From positions 1 to 10,933 of the forward strand of contig JANYHP010000337.1 of the NCBI GenBank assembly GCA_025359005.1: a stretch of 10,933 nucleotides of DNA. Direction: 5' to 3'. This document shows positions 1 to 6,472 of the stretch, piece by piece. The notes under the pieces were generated by a model, which saw only the letters and a program-made list of their open reading frames with translations, made no database searches and was not told the DNA's origin. Position numbers and translations under genes: made by a program. The DNA comes from Hyphomicrobiaceae bacterium (lineage in GTDB: Bacteria > Pseudomonadota > Alphaproteobacteria > Rhizobiales > Hyphomicrobiaceae). Within the stretch, counting starts at the first letter, position 1. The number at the start of each line of letters is the position of its first letter.

Positions 1-302
1 CTTCGCGGCATGTTGGTGAGCAAATGTCAGCGCCATAAGGAACACTAGCAACATTAGGTTTCTAGTGCAGCTTTTGCATCTGACGTTTGGTCACCAGTCT
101 TGCCGCAAACGGGTACCAAACGTCAGATGCGCTGCACTAGTAGGCGACCGGTGCAGCGTCAAGACAACCCGCTTGGGGGATATTGGCGGATCGGTGGGGC
201 ATGCCTTCGTGCTGTGCGGACTTGGCCTCTCCCACGCGACCGACAAACCAGCTAAGCGGTCGACCACGAACGCGTCATCACTGCCCCATCGGAGCGCCGA
301 CA
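1..302. other. Intergenic region upstream of pyrH
   Basis: I find no credible gene here. The three forward frames of the first 50 bases do not resemble the C-terminus of elongation factor Ts, the usual upstream neighbour of pyrH in this group, so tsf, if linked, lies further left. The dominant structure is the palindrome at 62-140, described separately. An extra CACTAG at 43-48 is an inverted copy of the CTAGTG that opens that palindrome. Short open frames crossing this stretch on both strands are rich in Arg, Ser and Pro and show no recognisable domain. No convincing -35/-10 pair was found by eye. Confidence 0.7.
62..140. repeat. Long bulged palindrome with 26-bp perfect arms
   Basis: The left arm is CTAGTGCAGC (62-71), a TTTT bulge (72-75), then GCATCTGACGTTTGGT (76-91). 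The right arm is ACCAAACGTCAGATGC (115-130) followed by GCTGCACTAG (131-140). All 26 arm bases pair perfectly; only the TTTT is unpaired, and the loop is 23 nt (92-114). There is no T-run after it, so it is not a classical intrinsic terminator. Perfect arms of this length in an intergenic region suggest a REP/MITE-like dispersed element or a recently acquired palindrome. A strong mRNA hairpin or a regulator site are alternatives. It ends 162 bases before the pyrH start. Confidence 0.9.
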
Positions 303-1067
303 ATGATTGAACAGCCGCCAGCCTCAGCGACCAGGCCGGCCGATCCACTGGCGGCCGGGCTGAAATATCGTCGTGTCCTGCTCAAGCTGTCAGGCGAGGC
401 GCTGATGGGCAAGACCGGCTACGGCATCGATATGACGACTGTGATGGGCCTCGCCGGCGCCATCAAGGAGGCTATGCAGTCCGGCCTCGAACTGGGCCTG
501 GTGATCGGCGGCGGCAATATTTTTCGCGGCCTGCAAGGCGCCGCCAAGGGCATGGACCGGGCTTCCGGCGACTACATGGGCATGCTGGCGACGGTGATGA
601 ACGCGTTGGCCTTCCAGAACGCGCTGGAAAACCTGTCGGTCAAGGCGCGCGTGCTGTCCGCCATCCCCATGCCGACGGTGTGCGAGGCCTTCGTGCGCTC
701 CAAGGCGCTGCATCACCTTGAAGAGCGCCGCGTAGTCATCTTTGCCGCCGGCACCGGCAACCCCTTTTTCACGACCGACACCACGGCCGCACTGCGGGCT
801 GCCGAAATGAGCTGCGAGGTCATCTTGAAGGCCACCCAGGTCGACGGCGTTTACGATAGCGACCCCAACAAGAACCCGGCGGCCAAGCGCTACGACACGG
901 TCGGTTATGCCGAGGTGCTCGCCAAGGACCTCAAGGTGATGGACGGGGCCGCCATTGCTCTTGCTCGTGACAACAATATTCCGGTAGTGGTTTTCTCTAT
1001 CGACGATCCGGCCAATCTGGGGCGTGTGCTGCGCGGCACGGCAACGTGTACCCGCGTTTCGGGGTAG
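303..1067 (+). CDS. pyrH: UMP kinase (uridylate kinase)
   Basis: Cytoplasmic UMP kinase of the amino-acid-kinase fold, phosphorylating UMP to UDP with ATP in pyrimidine nucleotide synthesis; bacterial family members are hexamers, usually activated by GTP and inhibited by UTP. The 254-residue protein has the phosphate-binding start VLLKLSGEAL near residue 22, the glycine-rich VIGGGNIFRG, the acceptor-side segment GTGNPFFTTDTTAALRAAE, and KATQVDGVYDSDP, all diagnostic of the family. An in-frame ATG at 183 would add 40 residues of Arg/Ser/Pro-rich, non-conserved sequence. I chose the ATG at 303 because GGAG at 291-294 lies 8 bases upstream and the resulting length is close to the family norm of about 240. 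It is followed by frr, its usual partner, after a 215-base gap that is longer than typical and lacks a clear terminator. Confidence 0.97.
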   Translation: MIEQPPASATRPADPLAAGLKYRRVLLKLSGEALMGKTGYGIDMTTVMGLAGAIKEAMQSGLELGLVIGGGNIFRGLQGAAKGMDRASGDYMGMLATVMNALAFQNALENLSVKARVLSAIPMPTVCEAFVRSKALHHLEERRVVIFAAGTGNPFFTTDTTAALRAAEMSCEVILKATQVDGVYDSDPNKNPAAKRYDTVGYAEVLAKDLKVMDGAAIALARDNNIPVVVFSIDDPANLGRVLRGTATCTRVSG

Positions 1068-1192
1068 CGGATCAGGCGATCTGTGCGGAGCTTCGGACGC
1101 AGAGTAGTGTCGCAACGGTACTGCCACAATGCGAAGCTGGAGCGATTGTGACATAAGGGGCGGAAGTTCGGGCCGATCGTCGGTCCAGCCGC

Positions 1193-1222
1193 ATGATCAG
1201 GCCGCGGTGGATGATCAGGCCG
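1193..1222. repeat. Short direct repeat ATGATCAGGCCG, period 18
   Basis: ATGATCAGGCCG occurs at 1193-1204 and again at 1211-1222 in the pyrH-frr gap, separated by six bases. A small hairpin (GGGCCGA at 1170-1176 pairing with TCGGTCC at 1180-1186, one G-U pair) precedes it. The repeat looks like slippage or a small duplication; a paired binding site is possible but unsupported. Confidence 0.75.
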
Positions 1223-1232
1223 AGAGAGTGTG

Positions 1233-1279
1233 GCAAGAGACGTTAGCAAGATTCGGTAGCAAGAGACGCTAGGAAGAAT
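1233..1279. repeat. Imperfect 26-base tandem duplication carrying the frr Shine-Dalgarno
   Basis: GCAAGAGACGTTAGCAAG (from 1233) recurs 26 bases later as GCAAGAGACGCTAGGAAG (from 1259); about 18 of 21 aligned positions match. The second copy supplies AGGAAG (1271-1276), six bases before the frr ATG. The first copy has C where the second has G and so lacks a good ribosome-binding core. The arrangement suggests duplication of the translation-initiation region followed by divergence. Confidence 0.8.
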
Positions 1280-1282
1280 GCC

Positions 1283-1840
1283 ATGGCTGTCAAATTCGAT
1301 ATTGCTGACCTTGAGCGGCGCATGCGTGGCTCTATCGATCAGTTCAGGAAGGAGCTTTCCGGGCTGCGCACCGGCCGCGCCAGCTCGCACTTGCTCGATC
1401 CGGTGATGGTCTCGGTGTACGGCGCCAAGATGCCGATCACGCAGTGTGCGACCGTGTCCACGCCGGACGCCAAGACCATCTCCGTCCAGGTCTGGGACAA
1501 AAGCCAGGTTGCGGCCGTCGAGAAAGGCATCCGCGAGGCCAATCTCGGGTTGAACCCCGTCATCGACGGCACGCTGATCCGGCTTCCGATTCCAGCCCTC
1601 AATACCGATCGCCGCAACGAACTGGCCAAGCTGGCCCACAAATATGCCGAGCACACCCGCGTTAACGTACGCAACGTGCGTCGGGAGGGGATGGAGGGCC
1701 TGAAGAAGTCCGAAAAGGATGGCATGAGTGAAGACGAAAGCCGCAAGAACGGCACCAAGGTCCAGGAACTGACCGACAAATTGATCAAGGAAATCGATCA
1801 GCTGATGGCCGCCAAGGAAGCCGAAATCAAACAGGTCTGA
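1283..1840 (+). CDS. frr: Ribosome recycling factor
   Basis: Acts with EF-G in the cytoplasm to split the post-termination ribosome complex so that subunits can be reused. The protein is 185 residues, the standard RRF length. It begins with the helical FDIADLERRMRGSIDQFRKEL and the conserved LRTGRAS (about residues 29-35). The LxxPxxxNTDRRNELAKLA segment and the RVNVRNVRRE motif, the tip region that contacts 23S rRNA in the family, follow, then a lysine/glutamate-rich C-terminal helix. The start is well supported: AGGAAG at 1271-1276 sits six bases before the ATG. An ATG at 1278 is out of frame. It follows pyrH as in most bacteria and is followed after 60 bases by uppS. Confidence 0.98.
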   Translation: MAVKFDIADLERRMRGSIDQFRKELSGLRTGRASSHLLDPVMVSVYGAKMPITQCATVSTPDAKTISVQVWDKSQVAAVEKGIREANLGLNPVIDGTLIRLPIPALNTDRRNELAKLAHKYAEHTRVNVRNVRREGMEGLKKSEKDGMSEDESRKNGTKVQELTDKLIKEIDQLMAAKEAEIKQV

Positions 1841-1900
1841 TGCCGATCCTGCTCCGTCGCCAGCCTCTCGAATTGCGCCCGGAACTGTCCGAGACTTCAC

Positions 1901-2656
1901 ATGACTCACCTCACGCCGCCCTCCAGCCTGACTGCCCTGGGCCTGAAAGTCCCGCGCCACGTCGCCATCATCATGGATGGCAACGGGCGCTGGGCGGAAG
2001 CGCGCGGCCTGCCCCGGTTTGCTGGCCATACCGCGGGCGTGGAGGCCGTGCGCCGGACTGTGCGCGGCGCCATTGAGCTCGGGCTGCAGTTCCTCACGAT
2101 CTACAGCTTCTCGACCGAAAACTGGACGCGGCCGGAGGCTGAAGTCTCGTTCCTCATGGGGCTGATGCGGCGCTTCATTCGCTCCGATCTGGCCGAGCTG
2201 CACAAGAACGGCGTGCGCATCCGCATGCTCGGCGAGCGGACGCGACTAGATCCAGACCTGCTGGCGCTGATGGACGAAGCCGTTGAAATAACAGGTGGAA
2301 ACACAGCGCTCACCCTGGTCATCGCATTCAATTACGGTGGTCGCGACGAAATTGCCAAGGCCGCCCGTCGCCTGGCAGCCCAGGTCGTCGAAGGTGCGCT
2401 GACACTCGACGCGATCACGCCGGAAGCCATGAGCGCGGCGCTCGACACGCACGACTTGCCCGATCCGGATCTGCTGATCCGAACCAGCGGCGAAGAGCGA
2501 TTGTCGAACTTTCTGCTCTGGCAGCTGGCCTATGCGGAATTCCTGTTCCTGGACGTTCTGTGGCCGGATTTCGATCGGGCGTGGCTCGAGCGCGCGCTGC
2601 AGGAATACCGGATCCGGGACCGGCGCTTCGGTGGGCTTGTCCGCTCCACGGCTTGA
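1901..2656 (+). CDS. uppS: Isoprenyl (undecaprenyl diphosphate) synthase
   Basis: cis-Prenyltransferase that condenses isopentenyl diphosphate onto farnesyl diphosphate to give undecaprenyl diphosphate, the lipid carrier for peptidoglycan and other surface polymers. At 251 residues it matches the family. The catalytic block HVAIIMDGNGRWA places the Mg-binding Asp at residue 26, the same number as in the E. coli enzyme. The other signature blocks are present in order: GHTAG, SFSTENWTRP, FNYGGRDEI and the C-terminal RTSGEERLSNFLLWQ plus AYAE. The ribosome-binding site is modest (GAGA at 1891-1894). It lies 60 bases after frr and precedes cdsA and dxr; Dxr feeds the same isoprenoid route upstream. 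Confidence 0.97.
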   Translation: MTHLTPPSSLTALGLKVPRHVAIIMDGNGRWAEARGLPRFAGHTAGVEAVRRTVRGAIELGLQFLTIYSFSTENWTRPEAEVSFLMGLMRRFIRSDLAELHKNGVRIRMLGERTRLDPDLLALMDEAVEITGGNTALTLVIAFNYGGRDEIAKAARRLAAQVVEGALTLDAITPEAMSAALDTHDLPDPDLLIRTSGEERLSNFLLWQLAYAEFLFLDVLWPDFDRAWLERALQEYRIRDRRFGGLVRSTA

Positions 2657-2771
2657 CAGGCACGGCGCGCGAATGGCCTGCTCCGAAGTCTCGCGACTTG
2701 GGCGCTGGCCGGAATGTGTCGCGCCGCGTACGTCGTCCCGGATTTCGGCACAGGCAGAAAAGCAGCCGCTG

Positions 2772-3665
2772 ATGAGCAACGCTGAACGTCCTGAGATGCC
2801 CCTGCGCGGCGAGGGCCAGAGAGCGCCCCAAGGGACGCGCGGCCTGAGCGATCGCGTCGGGCGGGACTTGTGGCCACGCGTCGCCTCCGGGGTGGTGCTG
2901 GCAGCCGTTGCCATCGCCGCCATCTGGGGCGGAGTGGTGCCATTGGCCGTGCTGCTGGCCCTCGTCGGTGCGGTCGTCGCCTGGGAATGGGGCCATATAG
3001 TCCGCGGCGCCGATCTCGATGCGGCAACGTCCGCGCACGTGGCGACGGTTGCCTCGGGCATTGCGCTAACCGGGCTTGGCCTTGCCGGGCCGGCAATCGT
3101 TGGGGTGCTCATCGGCACGATCCTGACCGGGGTGCTGAGCTTCGGCCGCCACGGGGTGCTATCGGCGCTGGGGGTCTTGTTCGCCGGGCTGCCTGGCATC
3201 TGCCTGCTCTGGCTCCGCGGTGACGAACCATATGGAATGACTGCTGTTTTCTTCGTCGTCGCAGCGGTTGTGGCGACCGATATCGGCGCCTATTTCAGTG
3301 GCCGGTTGATCGGCGGGCCGAAGCTCTGGCCGGCCATTTCGCCCAATAAGACTTGGGCTGGATTAGCCGGCGCTGTTGCCGCCGCCGCAGGTGTTGCCGC
3401 CCTGTTCTCGTTTGCCGTGCCGGGCAGCATTGGCACTCATCTGGCCGTGTCTGGCGCCGCACTGGCCTTGATCGCGCAGGCTGGCGATCTGGCCGAATCG
3501 GCCCTCAAGCGCCACTTCGGCGTCAAAGACGCCAGCACACTGATCCCCGGGCACGGCGGCTTCATGGACCGCGTCGACGGGCTGGCGTTCGCGTCCATGG
3601 GCGCTGCAATCTGGGTGGTCTTGCGCAACATCGCGGCCCCGGCGCAGGCGCTTTTGTCATGGTGA
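2772..3665 (+). CDS. cdsA: Phosphatidate cytidylyltransferase (CDP-diglyceride synthase)
   Basis: Integral inner-membrane enzyme converting phosphatidic acid and CTP to CDP-diacylglycerol, the precursor of phosphatidylglycerol, phosphatidylethanolamine and cardiolipin. Several Ala/Val/Leu/Ile-rich membrane segments begin near residue 37 (SGVVLAAVAIAAIWGG). The family signature is complete near the C-terminus, about residues 243-269, including SALKRHFGVKD and GHGGFMDRVD. The start is uncertain. The frame is open from within uppS, but upstream of 2772 it reads as Arg/Ser-rich, coding-poor sequence. ATG 2772 gives 297 residues, ATG 2673 gives 330, ATG 2796 gives 289; none has a strong Shine-Dalgarno. 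The stop codon overlaps the dxr start (7 bases shared), which implies translational coupling. Confidence 0.95.
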   Translation: MSNAERPEMPLRGEGQRAPQGTRGLSDRVGRDLWPRVASGVVLAAVAIAAIWGGVVPLAVLLALVGAVVAWEWGHIVRGADLDAATSAHVATVASGIALTGLGLAGPAIVGVLIGTILTGVLSFGRHGVLSALGVLFAGLPGICLLWLRGDEPYGMTAVFFVVAAVVATDIGAYFSGRLIGGPKLWPAISPNKTWAGLAGAVAAAAGVAALFSFAVPGSIGTHLAVSGAALALIAQAGDLAESALKRHFGVKDASTLIPGHGGFMDRVDGLAFASMGAAIWVVLRNIAAPAQALLSW

Positions 3666-4882
3666 GTGTGTCGCGCGCGGTGCCTGATGGCCAGCCAGGT
3701 TCACGCCCAGGCGCGCCGCAACGGATCTCCGTCCTGGGCGCGACCGGCTCGGTCGGCGCCAGTACGCTCGACCTGCTGGCGCGGGAACCTGAGCGCTATT
3801 CCGTCGCGGCCTTGACGGCCGGCTCCAACGCAACCGAACTCGCAATCAAGGCGCGTCAGCATCAGGCGCAGCTCGCTGTCGTTGCCGACCCGGCGGCTTA
3901 TGCGGCACTCAAGGCCGATCTTGCGGGCAGTGGCATCGCAGTCGCGGCCGGTCCCTCGGGGCTCGACGAGGCGGCCGCCCTTGCTGCCGACTGCGTCGTG
4001 GCCGCCATCGTCGGCGTAGCGGGCCTCAGGCCGACAATGAAAGCCGTCGCACAGGGCCGCCGCATCGCGCTGGCCAACAAGGAGTGCCTGGTCAGCGCCG
4101 GCAGCCTGTTCATGGACGCAGTCCGCCGCCATGGCGCCGAATTGCTCACCGTCGACAGCGAGCATTCCGGCGTCTTGCAGACGTTCGAGCACCACAATCG
4201 GGACGAGATCGCCTGTGTCACGCTCACCGCGTCCGGCGGGCCCTTCCGCACCTGGTCGGCGGCCGAAATAGAGGGCGCAACCTTGGAAAAGGCGCTGAAG
4301 CATCCCAACTGGTCGATGGGCGCCAAGATCACCATCGATTCGGCCACGATGATGAACAAGGGCCTTGAATTGATCGAGGCGCTGCATCTGTTTGATCTGC
4401 GGCCCGACCAATTGGCCGTGCTCGTCCACCCGCAGTCCATCGTCCATGCCCTCGTCGAATATCGCGACGGATCGGTGCTGGCTCAGCTCGCGAGCCCCGA
4501 TATGCGCTTGCCGATCGCGTTGGCCCTGACCTGGCCAGCCCGTCGCCCGACGCCGACCCCGCGCCTCGATCTGGCGAAGTTGGGCAGTTTGACCTTCGAG
4601 GCGGCCGACGAAGTGCGCTTCCCGGCCCTGCGGCTGGCGCGCGCCGCCATGGCCCAGGGCGGCGGTGCCACGGCAGCCCTGAACGCCGCCAACGAGGTCG
4701 CTGTCGCAGCGTTTCTTGCCAAGCGGTGCAAATTCGTCCACATCGCCCGCACGGTCGAGGGTGCGCTGGAGGCCCTCGCAGCGGGCGGTCAGCTGCAAGT
4801 CCCGTCCGATCTTGAAGGCATCATGGCTTTGGACGACGAGGCGCGACGCGCTGCAACAGCCATCCTCGCCCGCCTTGGCTAA
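3659..4882 (+). CDS. dxr: 1-deoxy-D-xylulose 5-phosphate reductoisomerase
   Basis: Second enzyme of the MEP isoprenoid pathway: NADPH-dependent rearrangement and reduction of DXP to MEP, in the cytoplasm; the target of fosmidomycin. The 407-residue protein has a short non-conserved N-terminus, then the NADPH-binding ISVLGATGSVGAST (from about residue 23). LANKECLV follows, then the metal ligands in DSE (Asp166, Glu168) and Glu237 in MNKGLELIEA. KHPNWSMGAKITIDSATMMN and the HPQSIVHALVEYRDGS block are typical. The stretch after the first ligands reads DSEHSGVLQTFEHHN, whereas most homologues I know read DSEHNAIFQ. The ATG at 3659 overlaps the cdsA stop (ATGGTGA), so initiation is probably coupled to cdsA translation. 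It supplies precursors for UppS, encoded two genes upstream. Confidence 0.97.
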   Translation: MVSVSRAVPDGQPGSRPGAPQRISVLGATGSVGASTLDLLAREPERYSVAALTAGSNATELAIKARQHQAQLAVVADPAAYAALKADLAGSGIAVAAGPSGLDEAAALAADCVVAAIVGVAGLRPTMKAVAQGRRIALANKECLVSAGSLFMDAVRRHGAELLTVDSEHSGVLQTFEHHNRDEIACVTLTASGGPFRTWSAAEIEGATLEKALKHPNWSMGAKITIDSATMMNKGLELIEALHLFDLRPDQLAVLVHPQSIVHALVEYRDGSVLAQLASPDMRLPIALALTWPARRPTPTPRLDLAKLGSLTFEAADEVRFPALRLARAAMAQGGGATAALNAANEVAVAAFLAKRCKFVHIARTVEGALEALAAGGQLQVPSDLEGIMALDDEARRAATAILARLG

Positions 4883-4950
4883 GTGCCGGGGCGCCCCCAT
4901 ATTGGGCGAGGCGTGCAGAACTGTGCGGTTGCGTGGCATGCGGTCGGCCC

Positions 4951-4981
4951 CGGCACGATACCTGCCGGCACGATACCTGCT
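4951..4981 (+). promoter_or_regulatory. Exact 15-bp tandem duplication resembling two sigma-54 promoters
   Basis: CGGCACGATACCTGC occurs twice back to back at 4951-4965 and 4966-4980, followed by T at 4981. Against the RpoN consensus TGGCACG-N4-TTGC-W, each copy keeps the GG and GC dinucleotides with correct 10-base spacing plus CACG, differing at the first T (C) and the first T of TTGC (C). The second copy also has the final W. If used, transcription would start about 65 bases before the rseP ATG. The duplication is certain; promoter activity is inference. It could equally be chance slippage in GC-rich DNA. Confidence 0.4.
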
Positions 4982-5056
4982 TGGCAGTCGCGCAACTGAC
5001 GTAATGATCCGAAAGTGTTCCGATTTCCGCGACGTTTCCCTTGTGAGGACATGCGC

Positions 5057-6211
5057 ATGCAAGCCCTGGCATCTACCTTCGGCAGCGTCGGCAATGGCCT
5101 GTTTACTGCGGCCGCCTTCCTGTTCGTTCTCTCGATTGTCGTGGTGATCCACGAATTGGGGCATTTTCTCGTTGCCCGCTGGTGTGGCGTCAAGGTCGAC
5201 GAATTCGCCATGGGCTTCGGTCGCGAGATCTACGGCTGGCACGACAGCAAGGGCACGCGCTGGCGGCTAAACTGGATCCCGCTCGGCGGCTACGTCAAGT
5301 TCATGGACGACGCCAATGGTGCCAGCATCCCTGATCCCGAGGCGATCCGGAACATGAGCGCCGACGAGCGCGCCACGTCGTTCCACGGCAAGGCGCTCTG
5401 GCAGCGCGCCGCGGTGATCGCCGCGGGGCCCATTGCCAATTTTATACTTGCGGTTGTGTTGCTGGCGGCAATCTTTATGACCTGGGGCGTGCCCACGACC
5501 CCGGCGCTGGTTGACGAAGTCGTCGAAGGTGGCGCTGCCGATCGGGCCGGACTTAAGGCCGGTGACTTGATCGTGGAGATCGACGGCACGGCCATCGAGA
5601 GCTTCGGCGACCTTCAGCGCGTCATTTCGATTAATCCAGACCGTAAGTTGCAACTAGCCTATGTCCGCAACGAAAAGAGGAACGTGGTCGAATTGACGCC
5701 GGAACTCAAGGAGGTTCCCGACGGTTTCGGCGGAACATTGCGTCAGGGCATGTTGGGGATCAAGCGGTCGAACCTGCCGTCGAATTGGACCTATAAGCAC
5801 TACGGCCCGTTGGCGGCGCTCAGCCTCGGCGTCAAGGAGTGCTATTTCTTCGTCGAGCGCAACCTCTCGTATATGGGCGGTATCGTGACCGGCCGCGAAA
5901 AGGCCGACCAGTTGGGTGGACCGATTCGCATCGCGGATGCCGCCGGCAAGGTTGCTAGTCTTGGCCTTGTGCCGCTGCTGCACTTGACAGCGATGATTTC
6001 GGTCAGCGTTGGGCTGTTCAACCTCTTCCCGATCCCCCCATTGGACGGTGGTCATTTGCTCTATTACGCGGCCGAAGCCGTGCGCCGGCGTCCCTTGAGT
6101 GAAGGCACGCAAGGCGTTGGATTCCGTATGGGTTTAGCCCTTATCCTGATGCTCGCCGTGTTCGCATTGTGGAACGACCTGGGCATCCTCAAGCGTTGGA
6201 TCGGCGGCTGA
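5057..6211 (+). CDS. rseP: RIP metalloprotease RseP (site-2 protease family)
   Basis: Inner-membrane zinc metalloprotease that cuts substrates within the membrane; family members cleave anti-sigma factors such as RseA in E. coli, and the Caulobacter homologue MmpA cleaves PodJ. The zinc motif HELGH is at residues 32-36 in the first membrane segment. A second membrane segment follows AAGPIANF, one PDZ domain spans about residues 150-215 (AGLKAGDLIVEIDG), and the third zinc ligand lies in PPLDGGH (Asp330). A single PDZ and 384 residues fit alphaproteobacteria; the E. coli protein has two PDZ domains and 450 residues. The ATG at 5057 is chosen because GAGGA at 5045-5049 is well spaced to it. ATG 5051 is too close to that site, and GTG 5015 would add 14 residues. 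Dxr lies 174 bases upstream and bamA downstream. Confidence 0.96.
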   Translation: MQALASTFGSVGNGLFTAAAFLFVLSIVVVIHELGHFLVARWCGVKVDEFAMGFGREIYGWHDSKGTRWRLNWIPLGGYVKFMDDANGASIPDPEAIRNMSADERATSFHGKALWQRAAVIAAGPIANFILAVVLLAAIFMTWGVPTTPALVDEVVEGGAADRAGLKAGDLIVEIDGTAIESFGDLQRVISINPDRKLQLAYVRNEKRNVVELTPELKEVPDGFGGTLRQGMLGIKRSNLPSNWTYKHYGPLAALSLGVKECYFFVERNLSYMGGIVTGREKADQLGGPIRIADAAGKVASLGLVPLLHLTAMISVSVGLFNLFPIPPLDGGHLLYYAAEAVRRRPLSEGTQGVGFRMGLALILMLAVFALWNDLGILKRWIGG

Positions 6212-6219
6212 TCCAACGC
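6193..6219 (+). promoter_or_regulatory. Perfect 10-bp hairpin spanning the rseP stop codon
   Basis: GCGTTGGATC (6193-6202) pairs perfectly with GATCCAACGC (6210-6219) across a 7-base loop. The TGA stop (6209-6211) sits at the loop/right-arm border, so the hairpin contains the last rseP codons. No T-run follows, so it is not a canonical intrinsic terminator; it may protect the 3' end or attenuate readthrough. Confidence 0.75.
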
Positions 6220-6220
6220 A

Positions 6221-6243
6221 GGCGTCCCAGGCGGAGGGGCGCC
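6221..6243 (+). promoter_or_regulatory. Second hairpin after rseP
   Basis: GGCGTCCC (6221-6228) pairs with GGGGCGCC (6236-6243), with one G-U pair and a 7-base loop, directly after the stop-codon hairpin. The two stems together form a compact GC-rich structure at the rseP 3' end. There is no U-tract, so any terminator role is uncertain. Confidence 0.55.
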
Positions 6244-6333
6244 CGCTTCAGAATCCCGGGCACTGGCGTAGTTTTGCCACTTCCCACATGGTTGCTGAAT
6301 CGTTAAGTCTAGCCCTGGCTAAGGTGCGTCTGT

Positions 6334-6432
6334 GGCTTGCGGAACAACCGCAAGCCGTGGCCTTGGGGGTTGCGAAGTAAAATCGCGCGACGCACGTAGT
6401 TCGGCCTGATGGTGCTGCCGACGGCATCAGGC
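6334..6432 (+). promoter_or_regulatory. bamA leader with two perfect inverted repeats
   Basis: Two stems lie in the 261-base rseP-bamA gap. GGCTTGCGG (6334-6342) pairs with CCGCAAGCC (6348-6356) over an AACAA loop, and GCCTGATG (6404-6411) pairs with CATCAGGC (6425-6432) over a 13-base loop. A TAAAAT at 6378-6383 between them could be a -10 element, but I see no matching -35 at proper spacing. The second stem ends about 40 bases before the bamA start. They could be regulator sites or 5' UTR structure; function is not established. Confidence 0.5.
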
Positions 6433-6472
6433 TCTCTTGGGGGACGGCAATCAGGAAAGCGAACGCTCGCAC

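Noticed and set aside
183..302. 40-residue N-terminal extension of PyrH
   Set aside because: The translated segment is unlike any UMP kinase N-terminus, and a good GGAG lies just before the ATG at 303.
1089..1138. AGCTTCG / CGAAGCT inverted repeat after pyrH as a terminator
   Set aside because: Only 7 bp with a 36-base loop and no T-run; too weak to call a terminator.
905..2203. 432-residue open frame on the minus strand across pyrH, frr and uppS
   Set aside because: It is antisense to three well-supported genes, has no recognisable domain, and is rich in His/Arg/Gly/Asp as expected from the mirror of GC-rich codons.
2532..2771. Long N-terminal extension of CdsA overlapping uppS
   Set aside because: The sequence is Arg/Ser/Cys-rich out-of-frame uppS followed by spacer; no membrane segment or conserved motif. 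A start at 2673 cannot be fully excluded.
4998..5040. Sequence similar to degenerate rhizobial repeats (TGATCCGAAAGTGTTCCGAT)
   Set aside because: The arms do not pair convincingly, and the resemblance rests on a few bases only.
3701..5242. 513-residue open frame on the minus strand over dxr and the start of rseP
   Set aside because: It mirrors the dxr reading frame; the length is explained by high GC at third positions. No motif or ribosome-binding site supports it.
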